Below, piece by piece: positions 9,550 to 18,109 of a stretch of 64,000 bases of DNA. Every line of letters starts with the position of its first letter. Position 1 is the first letter of the stretch. The translations under genes and the position numbers were made by a program. The stretch spans positions 2,852,001 through 2,916,000 of the forward strand of contig NC_010694.1 of the NCBI RefSeq assembly GCF_000026185.1. Reading direction: 5' to 3'. The stretch comes from Erwinia tasmaniensis Et1/99. GTDB taxonomy: Bacteria > Pseudomonadota > Gammaproteobacteria > Enterobacterales > Enterobacteriaceae. Under the pieces are notes generated by a model that made no database searches, had not been told where the DNA came from, and was given only the letters and a program-made list of their open reading frames with translations.

Positions 9550-10914
9550 ATGACAACCACATTAAAGCCAACGCTGGGCACCCTGCATTTATGGGGCATT
9601 GCGGTAGGTCTGGTGATTTCCGGGGAGTATTTTGGCTGGAGCTACGGCTGGGGCGTGGCGGGAACGCTGGGATTTCTGCTGACAACGCTGATGATCGCCA
9701 CCATGTATACCTGCTTTATCTTTAGCTTTACCGAGCTGACCACCGCCATCCCACATGCAGGCGGCCCGTTTGCCTACAGTCGCCGTGCGTTCGGTGAAAC
9801 CGGCGGACTGATTGCCGGTATGGCAACCCTGATTGAATTCGTCTTTGCTCCCCCGGCCATCGCGATGGCAATCGGCGCCTATCTCAACGTGCAGTATCCT
9901 GAACTCAACCCCAAATATGCCGCAGTGGGGGCCTACGTGGTGTTTATGACGCTGAATATTCTCGGCGTAAAGCTGGCCGCGATGTTTGAACTGGTGGTGA
10001 CCATTCTGGCGGTGCTGGAACTGCTGGTGTTTATGGGCGTAGTGGCTCCGGGCTTCAGTATGGCGAACTTTGCTGCCAACGGTTGGGCGGGCGGAGAGCA
10101 CTTCGGCATGCCGGCGCTTTCCGGTATTTTTGCCGCCATCCCGTTTGCCATCTGGTTCTTCCTCGCGATTGAGGGCGCGGCGATGGCGGCCGAAGAGGCG
10201 AAAGATCCGAAACGCACCATCCCACGCGCGTACATTGCCGGTATCCTGACGCTGGTGGTACTGGCGATTGGCGTGATGCTGATGGCCGGCGGTGCCGGCG
10301 ACTGGCGGGCGCTGTCCAATATCAACGATCCGCTGCCGCAGGCGATGAAAATGATTGTCGGCGAGCACTCCAACTGGATGCATATGCTGGTGTGGATCGG
10401 GCTGTTTGGTCTGATTGCCAGCTTCCACGGCATTATTCTCGGCTATTCACGCCAGTTCTTTGCTCTGTCTCGTGCCGGTTATCTGCCCGCCGGTCTGGCG
10501 AAACTGTCACGCTTTCAGACGCCGCATCGCGCCATTATCGCCGGTGGGGTGATTGGCATCGCGGCAATCTTCAGCGACGGCTGGATTAACCTACAGGGGA
10601 TGACGCTGACGGCGGCAATGATCACCATGGCGGTGTTTGGTGCCATCGTGATGTACATCATGAGTATGCTAAGCCTTTTCCGCCTGCGCCGCACCGCACC
10701 GCGGCTGGAGCGAACTTTCCGCGCGCCGGGATACCCGATTGTTCCGGCGGTTGCCCTGCTGCTGGCAGGCGTTTGCATGGTGGCCATGCTGTGGTTTAAC
10801 CCTCTGATCGGTCTGGTCTTTGCCGCCCTGATGCTGGCGGGCTATCTGTGGTTCCTGATGACCAAAAATCAGCGCGATAACGCCCCGCATGATGCGATGC
10901 TACAGGGAGAATAA
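9550..10914 (+). CDS. Ethanolamine permease-like APC transporter
   Basis: This is a 454-residue inner-membrane amino-acid/polyamine/organocation permease with about 12 hydrophobic segments. The N-terminal stretch LGTLHLWGIAVGLVISGEY and the following FGWSYGWGVAGTLG are typical of the Eat (ethanolamine permease) subfamily. Conserved PHAGGPFAYSRRAFG and EEAKDPKRTIPRAY support the APC family. The ATG has AGGGGGA upstream. It is divergent from the APH-fold kinase, sharing a promoter with phased repeats. No ethanolamine ammonia-lyase genes are nearby, so ethanolamine itself is uncertain as substrate. Confidence 0.9.
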   Translation: MTTTLKPTLGTLHLWGIAVGLVISGEYFGWSYGWGVAGTLGFLLTTLMIATMYTCFIFSFTELTTAIPHAGGPFAYSRRAFGETGGLIAGMATLIEFVFAPPAIAMAIGAYLNVQYPELNPKYAAVGAYVVFMTLNILGVKLAAMFELVVTILAVLELLVFMGVVAPGFSMANFAANGWAGGEHFGMPALSGIFAAIPFAIWFFLAIEGAAMAAEEAKDPKRTIPRAYIAGILTLVVLAIGVMLMAGGAGDWRALSNINDPLPQAMKMIVGEHSNWMHMLVWIGLFGLIASFHGIILGYSRQFFALSRAGYLPAGLAKLSRFQTPHRAIIAGGVIGIAAIFSDGWINLQGMTLTAAMITMAVFGAIVMYIMSMLSLFRLRRTAPRLERTFRAPGYPIVPAVALLLAGVCMVAMLWFNPLIGLVFAALMLAGYLWFLMTKNQRDNAPHDAMLQGE

Positions 10915-11084
10915 GCGTTGCGGTGCGGGCCGATCCGCGCCGACCTTTCCAGCCAGCCCCTCGCGAATGGGGCTACTGCGGCCGCCAGATGCGGAAAGGC
11001 AATGAAACGCCGCCGCCGATTCGCTATCATGCGCGCTGACTTTGAACTCGCGCGCCCGGTGCGCGCCCGGAGAGGGAATACAGC

Positions 11085-11996
11085 ATGCTGTGGTTTAAAA
11101 ATTTGATGGTTTATCGCCTTAATCGCGATATCCCGCTGGTAGCAGACGAAATGGAAAAACAGCTCGATGCTTTCTCCTTCACGCCCTGCGGCAGTCAGGA
11201 TATGGCCAAAACCGGCTGGGTGTCACCGCTGGGTGCGCACGGCGAAGACCTGACCCACGTCACCAACGGACAAATCCTGATTTGCGCACGCAAAGAGGAG
11301 AAAATGCTGCCTTCACCGGTAATCAAGCAGGCGCTGGAGGCTAAAATCAGCAAGCTGGAAGCCGAACAGTCTCGCAAGCTGAAGAAAACCGAAAAAGACT
11401 CGCTTAAAGACGAAGTGTTACACAGCCTGCTGCCGCGTGCTTTTAGTCGTTTCAGCCAGACCTGTGTCTGGATCGATACCGTGAATAACCTGATTATGGT
11501 CGACTGCGCCAGCGCGAAAAAAGCGGAGGATACCCTTGCCCTGCTGCGTAAGAGCCTCGGTTCACTGCCGGTGGTGCCGCTGACGCTGGAAAGCCCGATA
11601 GAGCTGACGCTGACCGAATGGGTGCGCTCCGGGGAGCTACCGGCCGGTTTCGCTCTGATGGATGAAGCCGAACTGAAGGCAATTCTGGAAGATGGTGGCG
11701 TGATCCGCTGTAAAAAGCAGGACCTGGTGTGCGACGAGATAGCGAACCATATTGAGGCCGGCAAACTGGTGACCAAGCTGGCGCTTGACTGGCAGGAGCG
11801 TATCCAGATGATCCTGTCTGACGATGGCTCAATTAAACGCCTGAAATTTTCCGATATTCTCCGCGAACAGAATGATGATATTGACAGGGAAGACGTGACC
11901 GGACGTTTTGACGCTGATTTTATCCTGATGACCGGTGAACTGGCCGCGTTGATCAGCAATACCGTGGAGGCGTTGGGCGGAGAAGCACAGCGTTAA
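11085..11996 (+). CDS. rdgC: Nucleoid-associated recombination protein RdgC
   Basis: RdgC is a ring-shaped DNA-binding protein that limits RecA activity and is needed for fitness in some recombination mutants. This copy has 303 residues, as in E. coli. It begins [16 protein letters not shown] and shares the conserved [33 protein letters not shown] and ALDWQERIQ segments, ending [16 protein letters not shown] precedes the start by 6 bases. Position between the sbcC region and ppnP matches E. coli order, with mak and araJ missing. Confidence 0.98.
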   Translation: MLWFKNLMVYRLNRDIPLVADEMEKQLDAFSFTPCGSQDMAKTGWVSPLGAHGEDLTHVTNGQILICARKEEKMLPSPVIKQALEAKISKLEAEQSRKLKKTEKDSLKDEVLHSLLPRAFSRFSQTCVWIDTVNNLIMVDCASAKKAEDTLALLRKSLGSLPVVPLTLESPIELTLTEWVRSGELPAGFALMDEAELKAILEDGGVIRCKKQDLVCDEIANHIEAGKLVTKLALDWQERIQMILSDDGSIKRLKFSDILREQNDDIDREDVTGRFDADFILMTGELAALISNTVEALGGEAQR

Positions 11997-12018
11997 AAGC
12001 GAGAAGCTTGAACCCACG

Positions 12019-12060
12019 GCATCCCTGGTGCGTAAATAGGACGCAGACGGCAGGGATGCC
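12019..12060. terminator. Hairpin between convergent rdgC and ppnP
   Basis: GGCATCCCTG at 12019-12028 pairs with CAGGGATGCC at 12051-12060, and inside it TGCGT pairs with ACGCA. On the plus strand GCTCATTTTT follows after the stem. It sits 22 bp beyond rdgC and about 30 bp beyond the ppnP stop, as expected for a shared terminator. Confidence 0.6.
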
Positions 12061-12089
12061 GCTCATTTTTCAGCCCAGAGGCTGTAATA

Positions 12090-12380
12090 TCAGTCTTTCA
12101 GATAGCGGCACAGGTATGCCGTCGGTTCTGCCACCTGCAGGTAAAACTCGCTATGGCCCGGTACGTTAAACGCCTCACCTGCCTGATACCATTTCCAGTC
12201 GGTTTCACCCGTCAGTAGTACCTTCAGCGAACCGCTAACAACGGTCATCTCCTCCGCCTGAGCGGTGGCAAAAGTGTATTCGCCTTCGGCCATCACTCCT
12301 ACGCTGGCACGACCGGCGCTGGCACTTTCAAAACCTATCGACTTCACTTTACCATCGAAATACTCACTCACATTGAGCAT
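12090..12380 (-). CDS. ppnP: Pyrimidine/purine nucleoside phosphorylase PpnP
   Basis: This 96-residue cupin-fold enzyme (formerly YaiE) catalyses phosphorolysis of several nucleosides to free base and ribose-1-phosphate. It matches the E. coli protein throughout: NEYF-like start ([13 protein letters not shown]), [17 protein letters not shown], and the C-terminal [16 protein letters not shown] and CRYL. It is transcribed convergently to rdgC, the same relation as in E. coli. A single short gene, probably monocistronic. Confidence 0.97.
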   Translation of the reverse strand: MLNVSEYFDGKVKSIGFESASAGRASVGVMAEGEYTFATAQAEEMTVVSGSLKVLLTGETDWKWYQAGEAFNVPGHSEFYLQVAEPTAYLCRYLKD

Positions 12381-12466
12381 ATAATATCCTTGTAATCACA
12401 GACAAAGGTAGACTGGCAGTGTAGAACCAATATCAAACGGCTGTCACGTATAATTGCGCATCCTGT

Positions 12467-13153
12467 TCAGCGCACCTGCACCAGCACTTCTGCTGCCAGC
12501 TTAACAACGAGGGTATTCGGCAGCAGTACCGGTATGCCCAATATCTTTTGTAGCCTGTCCCGATGCCGCTGCTGATAGCCGATGCAGTCGAGAACCACCA
12601 CTTCCGCTCCCTGCTCCTGCAATGACAGCGCCGCGTCCAACAACGATCCATCGCCGGCCTGATAGGGGCTGGCAACGGCGTAACAGGGAGGATGGGACAG
12701 TACCTTCCACTTGCTGGCCTGCTCTGCCGTTTGTTCCACCACCGGCACCACCACCCCGACCTGCAAATCGCCAACGATCGTTGCGATCAGTGGTGGAACG
12801 ATGCGATCCGGCTTTAGCAGCATGGCCCGGTTGGTGTGCAGACGATCGAATACGCCGGTACACAACAGTAGGATAGTCTCAAAACCCTGCTCCTCAAGCT
12901 GCAAAATACACTTTTGCAGGCCGCGCTCCACTTTATGTGATGCCAGCAAAACCTGACTGCCGTCGTTAAGCCTGGATACCAGAGTCCGATCGCCATCCTG
13001 CTTACCGAATTCTTGTTCAATTTGCTGGCGGCTAAGGCCATCCAAAAGCCCGGCGTGGGCTATCTGTGCTTCTGGTAAATACGTTAATAGCATCGGCAGA
13101 ATGTCGATGCGCGGCGATTGTCCGATGGTTAAGGTGACCAGGTTTGTCTTCAT
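12467..13153 (-). CDS. aroM: AroM family protein
   Basis: This 228-residue AroM-family protein (Asp/Glu/hydantoin racemase-like superfamily) has unknown function. It shares LTIGQSPRIDILP-type opening, KVERGLQ, LLLCTG, RIVPPLIA and the LDCIGYQQRHRDRLQ motif with E. coli AroM. I start at ATG 13153, which overlaps the stop of the upstream gene (TGATG); a GTG at 13156 is an alternative. In E. coli aroM follows aroL-yaiA. Here it is the last gene of an OPT transporter/DUF1177/AroM operon instead, so this may be a transporter-module copy rather than the E. coli orthologue. Confidence 0.85.
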   Translation of the reverse strand: MKTNLVTLTIGQSPRIDILPMLLTYLPEAQIAHAGLLDGLSRQQIEQEFGKQDGDRTLVSRLNDGSQVLLASHKVERGLQKCILQLEEQGFETILLLCTGVFDRLHTNRAMLLKPDRIVPPLIATIVGDLQVGVVVPVVEQTAEQASKWKVLSHPPCYAVASPYQAGDGSLLDAALSLQEQGAEVVVLDCIGYQQRHRDRLQKILGIPVLLPNTLVVKLAAEVLVQVR

Positions 13154-14088
13154 CACATTGATTTCCGTGTCGTCAAATGCCCAAGACTTCCGTACAGGCT
13201 CAGCAGGCGCGCGTACTCCTCACCGTTGTAGAAGGCGCAGCCGCCTGCTCCAAACTCCTTTGCCACTTCCAGCGCAAACTTCACGGCCACGGCAATATCG
13301 ATCTCATGGCTCGCGCCAGTACCGCAGCCGGGGACCACCGACTCGCTACAGATTGCCAGCCCCACCACCGGCACATCCGTTGCCGTGGCTGGCTGCATAA
13401 TACTGTTCAGGTGATACACGCCGTTGCCATACGGCGTAATATCTTGAGTGGTGACAGGGAAGGTGACGGCCGGGCGGCCGGTTGTCATCTCCATGATCCG
13501 CAGCAGATCTTCCGACACGCGCAGAATGTACCCTTGCTTAACCGTTGGCGACAGCGCACAGCCCTTATGGTTAAGGATGCGATTACCTTTCGTGGTGTCG
13601 ATAGAAAGGATAGCGTCCACGCCCGGCATCGCTTCATGCTGATGGATAATGGCGTCATCCACGGGCGAGTCCATAAAATCCACAGGATGATGGGCGCGTG
13701 TTGGGGCATGGGGGCAAATATGGGTAGAGATAATCACGTCTCCGGGCAGGATATCGCCCTGACGCTGCATCTTTGCTAACTTCAGCGCACAGCTGACGGC
13801 TGCGATCGCACCATCGGCATCGGAAACCAACCCGATACGCGCGGGGCGGGCACCTATGCCGCCCAACCGTCCGATGATGCCCAAAGTTGCGGCACTTCCC
13901 CCCTGGATTTTTCCCTGTCTGCCGGGCAGGGTGATACGAATAAAGTCGGTAAAACCCTTGGGCCCGCTTACGCGCCAGGTTTTCACATCGACCGCGGGAT
14001 AATCGGCAAACAGTTCGACCACGTCGGCACCGGTGACGCTGGCACTATCAAACAGTTCGAAAACCTGCAAAGTCTGCTGCAAACTCAT
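13153..14088 (-). CDS. DUF1177 domain protein
   Basis: This 311-residue DUF1177 protein has no established function. Visible motifs are SGPKGFTDF, the Gly-rich GGSAATLGIIGRLGGIGARP, ISTHICPHAPT, DAILSIDTTKGNRI and GCGTGASHEIDIAVAVKF. The H and D/E clusters look like metal or phosphate sites, suggesting an enzyme. I chose ATG 14088 because GAGACGG precedes it and upstream residues look non-coding. It lies 22 bp after the OPT transporter gene and overlaps aroM by a base, so the three form one operon. DUF1177, AroM and OPT genes commonly travel together, consistent with uptake and processing of a small peptide or amino-acid derivative. Confidence 0.85.
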   Translation of the reverse strand: MSLQQTLQVFELFDSASVTGADVVELFADYPAVDVKTWRVSGPKGFTDFIRITLPGRQGKIQGGSAATLGIIGRLGGIGARPARIGLVSDADGAIAAVSCALKLAKMQRQGDILPGDVIISTHICPHAPTRAHHPVDFMDSPVDDAIIHQHEAMPGVDAILSIDTTKGNRILNHKGCALSPTVKQGYILRVSEDLLRIMEMTTGRPAVTFPVTTQDITPYGNGVYHLNSIMQPATATDVPVVGLAICSESVVPGCGTGASHEIDIAVAVKFALEVAKEFGAGGCAFYNGEEYARLLSLYGSLGHLTTRKSM

Positions 14089-14110
14089 CCGTCTCTGCTC
14101 CCGTCGGTCA

Positions 14111-15670
14111 TTATTTTTTAACGCTGCTGATGAGAAGGGAACTGAAGAAACTGTAGAGCGCGTCACCGGCAATAAATCCTGCCGCCATCACCTCCATCGG
14201 CGTACGCCCATGCCCAGCCCAGATACGCGAAATAATCAGTCGCAAAATGATGCCCACCACGACGGCCCAGCCTGCCATCGCATTGAAAATGAGTAGTCCT
14301 GTCGCTAACAGTACGCCGATCTGACGCTGAGGCCCGCCGATAAGTTGGAGCAGCGCCCCTGGGATCGCCCATAAAAGCAGGCGGTATGCAATCCCCGGAT
14401 CGACGCCGGCCTAGATAGTCTTGGCGTAGACGCGTGCCACCGGCGGGATCAGTTCCTGGCTGAAAAAACTGGCGTGGGCGTACCACACCACAGGAATGGA
14501 CACCACAAAGGCGATCAGCGCAGTAAACAGCTGGACCCGTCGCCCCCAAAGCTCCTGGCACAGATCCTGACCATAACCGCGCAACACAAAACCGCCTTTG
14601 AGATCGTAACCCATATCGGCGAATGCAGGACCGGTAGCGGCGGTAAAGCCTGTCAGTACGCAGAGTGCGAGTGGCGGGAAGCCCATCAGGATACCAATAA
14701 TCAGGGTAATCAACGCCACGGCAAACGCAGGAAACCAGCCGGAGTGCATGGCCGCAATGCCCACCAACAGTTCGTGAACAAATGCAGCAAAGGCGGCGTA
14801 AACCACAAAGGCCAGCAGCGCAGGGAATGACATTTCGGCCCAAAGCCCAGCGCCCAGCGCCAGCAGCCCGGCGATAAGCAAGTAACTTACCGACCCTAAG
14901 CGAAGCGCTGTGCGCACTTCGCTATCCGGGCTGGAAAAACGCGCGCTGTCGTTCTTCTTAACGAGAACAACCCGTACCACCTGGATGAGAGCCACCAGCC
15001 CTGCCCCCATCATCACGCCATGAGGGATATAGTTCGCATTAATATCCACGCCAGCAACCGGCTGCGCATAGGCGCGCAGTAGCAGGCCAATGCCAAACAT
15101 GCCGAGCGCCCAGATATTGCCGATGAATGCGGTACCCAGCGCCGCCATCGGAACTTTCAGCACCGAGCCAACAATGCCGCCCGCCACACCAACCAGCAGC
15201 AGCCGGGTATGGCTGCCGCCCTTATCCCCCGCCTTAATCGCCTCCGCGGCAGCGACCCCCGGCGGCCAGGCATTGCTGGCAGGAAATACACGGGTATCAA
15301 ACAGACAGTATAACAGATAAGCATCCAGCAACATGGCCGCACTGACACCGACAAACATAGGCAAAATCAGCTGCGGCTGGCCCATTACCCAGGGTACGGC
15401 AATCGGCATCAGCAGGCTGTTGGCCGCACCGAAGGTGGCGGAAGAAATGGCCGTTTGAGCCAGGTTTTGCGTATGGACGGAACGATAACGTTGGAAGGCC
15501 TGAAAAGGTATTCGCGCCAGTAGCATCGCTAACAGTGCGCCAATGATAGATGTGTTCGGCGTCATGCCCAGGGTTGTTAATAGCTGTATGCCAATAATGG
15601 CACCCAGCACTGAAAGCAGGATCAGCATCACCACAATGCTAAAGTCTTTTAACGGATTTTCCTTTTTCAT
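14111..15670 (-). pseudogene. OPT-family transporter interrupted by in-frame amber codon
   Basis: This oligopeptide transporter (OPT) family membrane protein would have 519 residues from the ATG at 15670, which follows a strong AAAGGAG. Codon 420 is TAG (14413-14411). Translation stops after VARVYAKTI, leaving 419 residues. The same frame continues with AGVDPGIAYRLLLW, further membrane segments and IAGDALYSFFSS to tandem TAA-TGA stops at 14113-14108. The tail is clearly coding OPT sequence, so one substitution (from CAG, AAG or GAG, for example) or a read error explains it. The truncated product would lose about two membrane helices. The downstream DUF1177 and aroM genes are intact. Confidence 0.85.
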
Positions 15671-15700
15671 ATTTTCTCCTTTGGATATCCTTATCAAAAA

Positions 15701-15711
15701 CGTTTAATTTA
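15701..15711 (+). promoter_or_regulatory. Motif CGTTTAATTTA ahead of OPT operon
   Basis: CGTTTAATTTA occurs here, 31 bp upstream of the OPT transporter start, and exactly again at 16684-16694, just upstream of the iclR-type gene. The overlapping 11-mer AAAAACGTTTA at 15696-15706 also recurs at 16831-16841. Sharing between the regulator and its presumed target operon makes this a candidate IclR-family operator, though the DNA is AT-rich and chance sharing is possible. Confidence 0.4.
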
Positions 15712-15725
15712 TACCTATAATAGAA

Positions 15726-15754
15726 ATATCCCCCCGAACCTTTCAGGGGGATAT
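15726..15754 (-). terminator. Strong hairpin between iclR-type gene and OPT operon
   Basis: ATATCCCCC and GGGGGATAT form a stem around a short loop (15726-15754). On the plus strand it is followed by TTTTTTA; on the minus strand, the direction of the genes, the tail is only TTCTATT. It may end transcription of the iclR-type gene, stop antisense transcripts, or act as an attenuator in the OPT leader. Confidence 0.6.
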
Positions 15755-15974
15755 TTTTTATTTAGCCTCTTTTGGGCTTTTAAAATAGTAATATTGAAAA
15801 CAGCACTACAATTGCCCTGGTGAGGCGTTCCTCATATCATTTAAGAATATAAGGCCATTATTGCTCGATGGAAGAAACAGCAGTTCCGGGCCAGCCGTGG
15901 TCACTATATTGACCAGACAGTTTGCGTGTGACGACTTGGAGCGCGTCCAGCGTGGCGGGTAAATAAGGCTGTTC

Positions 15975-16664
15975 CTAGGTTAATGAAGGAAACGACAGGC
16001 ACAGCGCCACGGTTTCCCCCAGGATTTTATTCGTCACGGTGGTCGACAGTGAGCTGATACCGTGCAACGTTTCATTTCGTGCCAGCGACCATCCCCGTTG
16101 ACGAATACGGTCCAGCTCTGTCAGCAGCTGCTCAACCGTCTGAGGGGAGTTTGGCGAACTCACCTGCCAGTCATCCCGATACAAGTTACGCACGAAGTCA
16201 TCGCCGTGCCGTGCCAGCAACGCCCGACCTACGGACGTATGGGCTGCAGGCATACGGCTACCGGGGGGCGTCACTAACTGAATAAACATTCGCCCCTGAA
16301 AAAGGCGCATAACCATAATTTCGCGCCCGTCCAGCACCGAAATATATCCCGTACAACTTGTTTCCGCCGCCAGTCTCACCATCATTGGCGAAGCACAATC
16401 CACCAGCGGTGTGGAAAGATAACGGCTGGTCAGAGACAACAACATACGACCGAGGCGAAAACAGCGGCTTTGGGGATCGCGCTCCAGCAAGCCTTCACTT
16501 TCCATCGTCGACAGCAGGCGGGAAACGGTGCTTTTAGGGAGACTCAACGCTTCAGCAATATCAGTAAAAGTCAGGCCAGGCTGTTCCTGTGTCAGATCGA
16601 TATGCTTAAATAATTTGAGAATTGCAACAGAATTTTCCAATGTGGTCATATCGACAAGTTCCAT
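15975..16664 (-). CDS. IclR-family transcriptional regulator
   Basis: This 229-residue IclR-family regulator has an N-terminal winged helix (about 8-70; LTFTDIAEALSLPKSTVSRLLSTM, shown here in parts: LSLPKSTVSRLL) and a C-terminal effector-binding domain with CTGYISVLDGREIMVMR, SVGRALLA and NETLHGISSLST. Start choice is uncertain: ATG 16664 or ATG 16649 (MTTLENS). It lies upstream of, and in the same direction as, the OPT/DUF1177/aroM operon, separated by about 300 bp containing a hairpin, so it is the likely local regulator. The ligand is unknown. Confidence 0.88.
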   Translation of the reverse strand: MELVDMTTLENSVAILKLFKHIDLTQEQPGLTFTDIAEALSLPKSTVSRLLSTMESEGLLERDPQSRCFRLGRMLLSLTSRYLSTPLVDCASPMMVRLAAETSCTGYISVLDGREIMVMRLFQGRMFIQLVTPPGSRMPAAHTSVGRALLARHGDDFVRNLYRDDWQVSSPNSPQTVEQLLTELDRIRQRGWSLARNETLHGISSLSTTVTNKILGETVALCLSFPSLT

Positions 16665-16683
16665 TATAAGGAAATCGTGTTCC

Positions 16684-16694
16684 CGTTTAATTTA
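16684..16694 (+). promoter_or_regulatory. Second CGTTTAATTTA motif, upstream of iclR-type gene
   Basis: An exact second copy of the 11-mer found ahead of the OPT operon, 20 bp before the regulator's start. The adjoining 280 bp (16665-16944) is AT-rich, holds the related AAAAACGTTTA at 16831-16841, and shows no gene. Confidence 0.38.
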
Positions 16695-16944
16695 TTTAAA
16701 AATAAAGACAGGCCACATTAAGGTCAAGAGATAATTTTTCGTCAGCTCACGAAATTAATTAAAAACGAAGTAGCAAACCAGAGGGAAAACACAATTTCAG
16801 AATTAAAAACCCTTATCCATTAAATTAATAAAAAACGTTTAGTGGAAAAGAGATCCGCCTACAGTTAATTATTCTGTAGAAGAAAACATGAAATAATGCA
16901 TGATTTATTTGTTAGTCATTAAAAATGGCCTCCCTGCCATCGCG

Positions 16945-17136
16945 TTATCCTTTGGATTCATCCTCGTACCGCTCTTTCGCATCCAGAGCTTCCTGCTCGC
17001 TTTCATGTTCGCTAATCAGCGAGTTGGGTTTGGGATGGTCGGCACGTAACTCATACCATGTGACGGCTTTCTCAGGTGTTCCCTTTTCAACCGGTACAAT
17101 ATAGGCTTGGCGTGGATATGGCGGTCTGCCTGGCAT
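16945..17136 (-). CDS. yaiA: YaiA family small protein
   Basis: This 63-residue protein matches E. coli YaiA nearly end to end ([40 protein letters not shown]). Its function is unknown; it lies downstream of the shikimate kinase gene here as in E. coli, where aroL, yaiA and aroM are co-transcribed under TyrR and TrpR. I used ATG 17136 with GAGGGAA upstream; an ATG at 17169 would add 11 residues absent from homologues. A small CCCGGT/ACCGGG hairpin lies in the 140-bp gap after aroL, so coupling to aroL may be partial. Confidence 0.95.
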   Translation of the reverse strand: MPGRPPYPRQAYIVPVEKGTPEKAVTWYELRADHPKPNSLISEHESEQEALDAKERYEDESKG

Positions 17137-17278
17137 AATGGTTCCCTCTTCAGTGTCAGTGTCTTTCATGGCCCGTGGCCAAACAGGTCAAGTATAGACA
17201 ATCACAGCGTTTTATCTTGCTGAAAGGCACAAATGTAGCCGGGCACCCGGTAAAACCGGGCGCAGGCAGAGACAGGAT

Positions 17279-17803
17279 TTAGCTGGCGCGGGCGAGAGAA
17301 AGAGAGCTAACGATTTGATTAACAACCGCATCTGGCGTTTGCATCGCATCAATAATATGGTGTGCTGCCAGCTGATACAGGGCATCGCGGGCCGCCAGCA
17401 CTTCAACCATCTCTTCGGCAACGGGTCGGCCTGTCAGGGTTGGGCGCTGATCTGCCAGCGGATAGGCCTCAAGGCGAGCCGCCAACACCAGGGCGTTGGC
17501 ATTCAGATAAATGACCCTGCCGTGTTCGCGCATATACAGTCGGTTTTCTTCTGCCAGGACCATGCCGCCACCGGTGGCAATCACTTTACTGGCCGCGGTC
17601 ACCGCCTTTAAGGATTCGGCTTCGCGTGCACGAAATCCCGCCCAGCCTTCGATAGCCACAATATCAGCAACGGTCTGCTGACGGGCCTGCTGTAAGTAAT
17701 GATCGGTATCACAAAAGTCGTACCCTAATGCCAGAGCCAGTGCCTGGCCAACGGTGGTTTTCCCGCAGCCGCGTGCGCCGATTAGATAAATGGGTAATGA
17801 CAT
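17279..17803 (-). CDS. aroL: Shikimate kinase II
   Basis: AroL phosphorylates shikimate to shikimate-3-phosphate in chorismate synthesis. This 174-residue copy has the P-loop [11 protein letters not shown] (about 9-19), the shikimate-binding DTDHY and GWAGFRARE motifs, ATGGGMVL and the lid RPTLTGRP. Length equals that of E. coli AroL. TAAGGAAG precedes the ATG. A TyrR-box-like sequence lies about 110 bp upstream, consistent with repression by aromatic amino acids. yaiA follows. Confidence 0.96.
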   Translation of the reverse strand: MSLPIYLIGARGCGKTTVGQALALALGYDFCDTDHYLQQARQQTVADIVAIEGWAGFRAREAESLKAVTAASKVIATGGGMVLAEENRLYMREHGRVIYLNANALVLAARLEAYPLADQRPTLTGRPVAEEMVEVLAARDALYQLAAHHIIDAMQTPDAVVNQIVSSLSLARAS

Positions 17804-17910
17804 ATCAGGCGCTTCCTTAAGCGAATGCTGCTAACGCCAATCGCATAGCAGAGGGGAGAAAAATAATCCAGCAGATAACATACTACCGGACATTTTCTAT
17901 CAGAACCAGC

Positions 17911-17928
17911 AGTAAGGATTTATTTACA
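17911..17928 (-). promoter_or_regulatory. Candidate TyrR box upstream of aroL
   Basis: On the minus strand TGTAAATAAATCCTTACT matches the TyrR consensus TGTAAA-N6-TTTACA at the first half perfectly and at four of six bases of the second. It sits about 110 bp before the aroL start, where TyrR boxes occur in E. coli aroL. Confidence 0.5.
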
Positions 17929-18109
17929 GGTGGATAGGATCTGATAGCGATTAAAATTAGATTTAACTGCTAAAGTTTGGTGGCAATCATTTGTTTACGC
18001 TGATTAACATCATTCAGTATTGCCGCAACATTTCCTTACTCCAGGATTATTTACTTTCCTGACGGTATTGACACTATGGTGTCCATCGCACGTTTTCGGA
18101 GAAATCTTT

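Noticed and set aside
10918..11106. 62-residue frame between permease and rdgC
   Set aside because: Arg/Ala-rich composition typical of GC-rich noncoding DNA; it overlaps the rdgC start and lacks a credible start site.
14163..14843. Second minus-strand frame overlapping the OPT gene end, suggesting a frameshift
   Set aside because: The real continuation of the transporter is in the original frame after a TAG, so the alternative frame is a shadow and no frameshift is involved.
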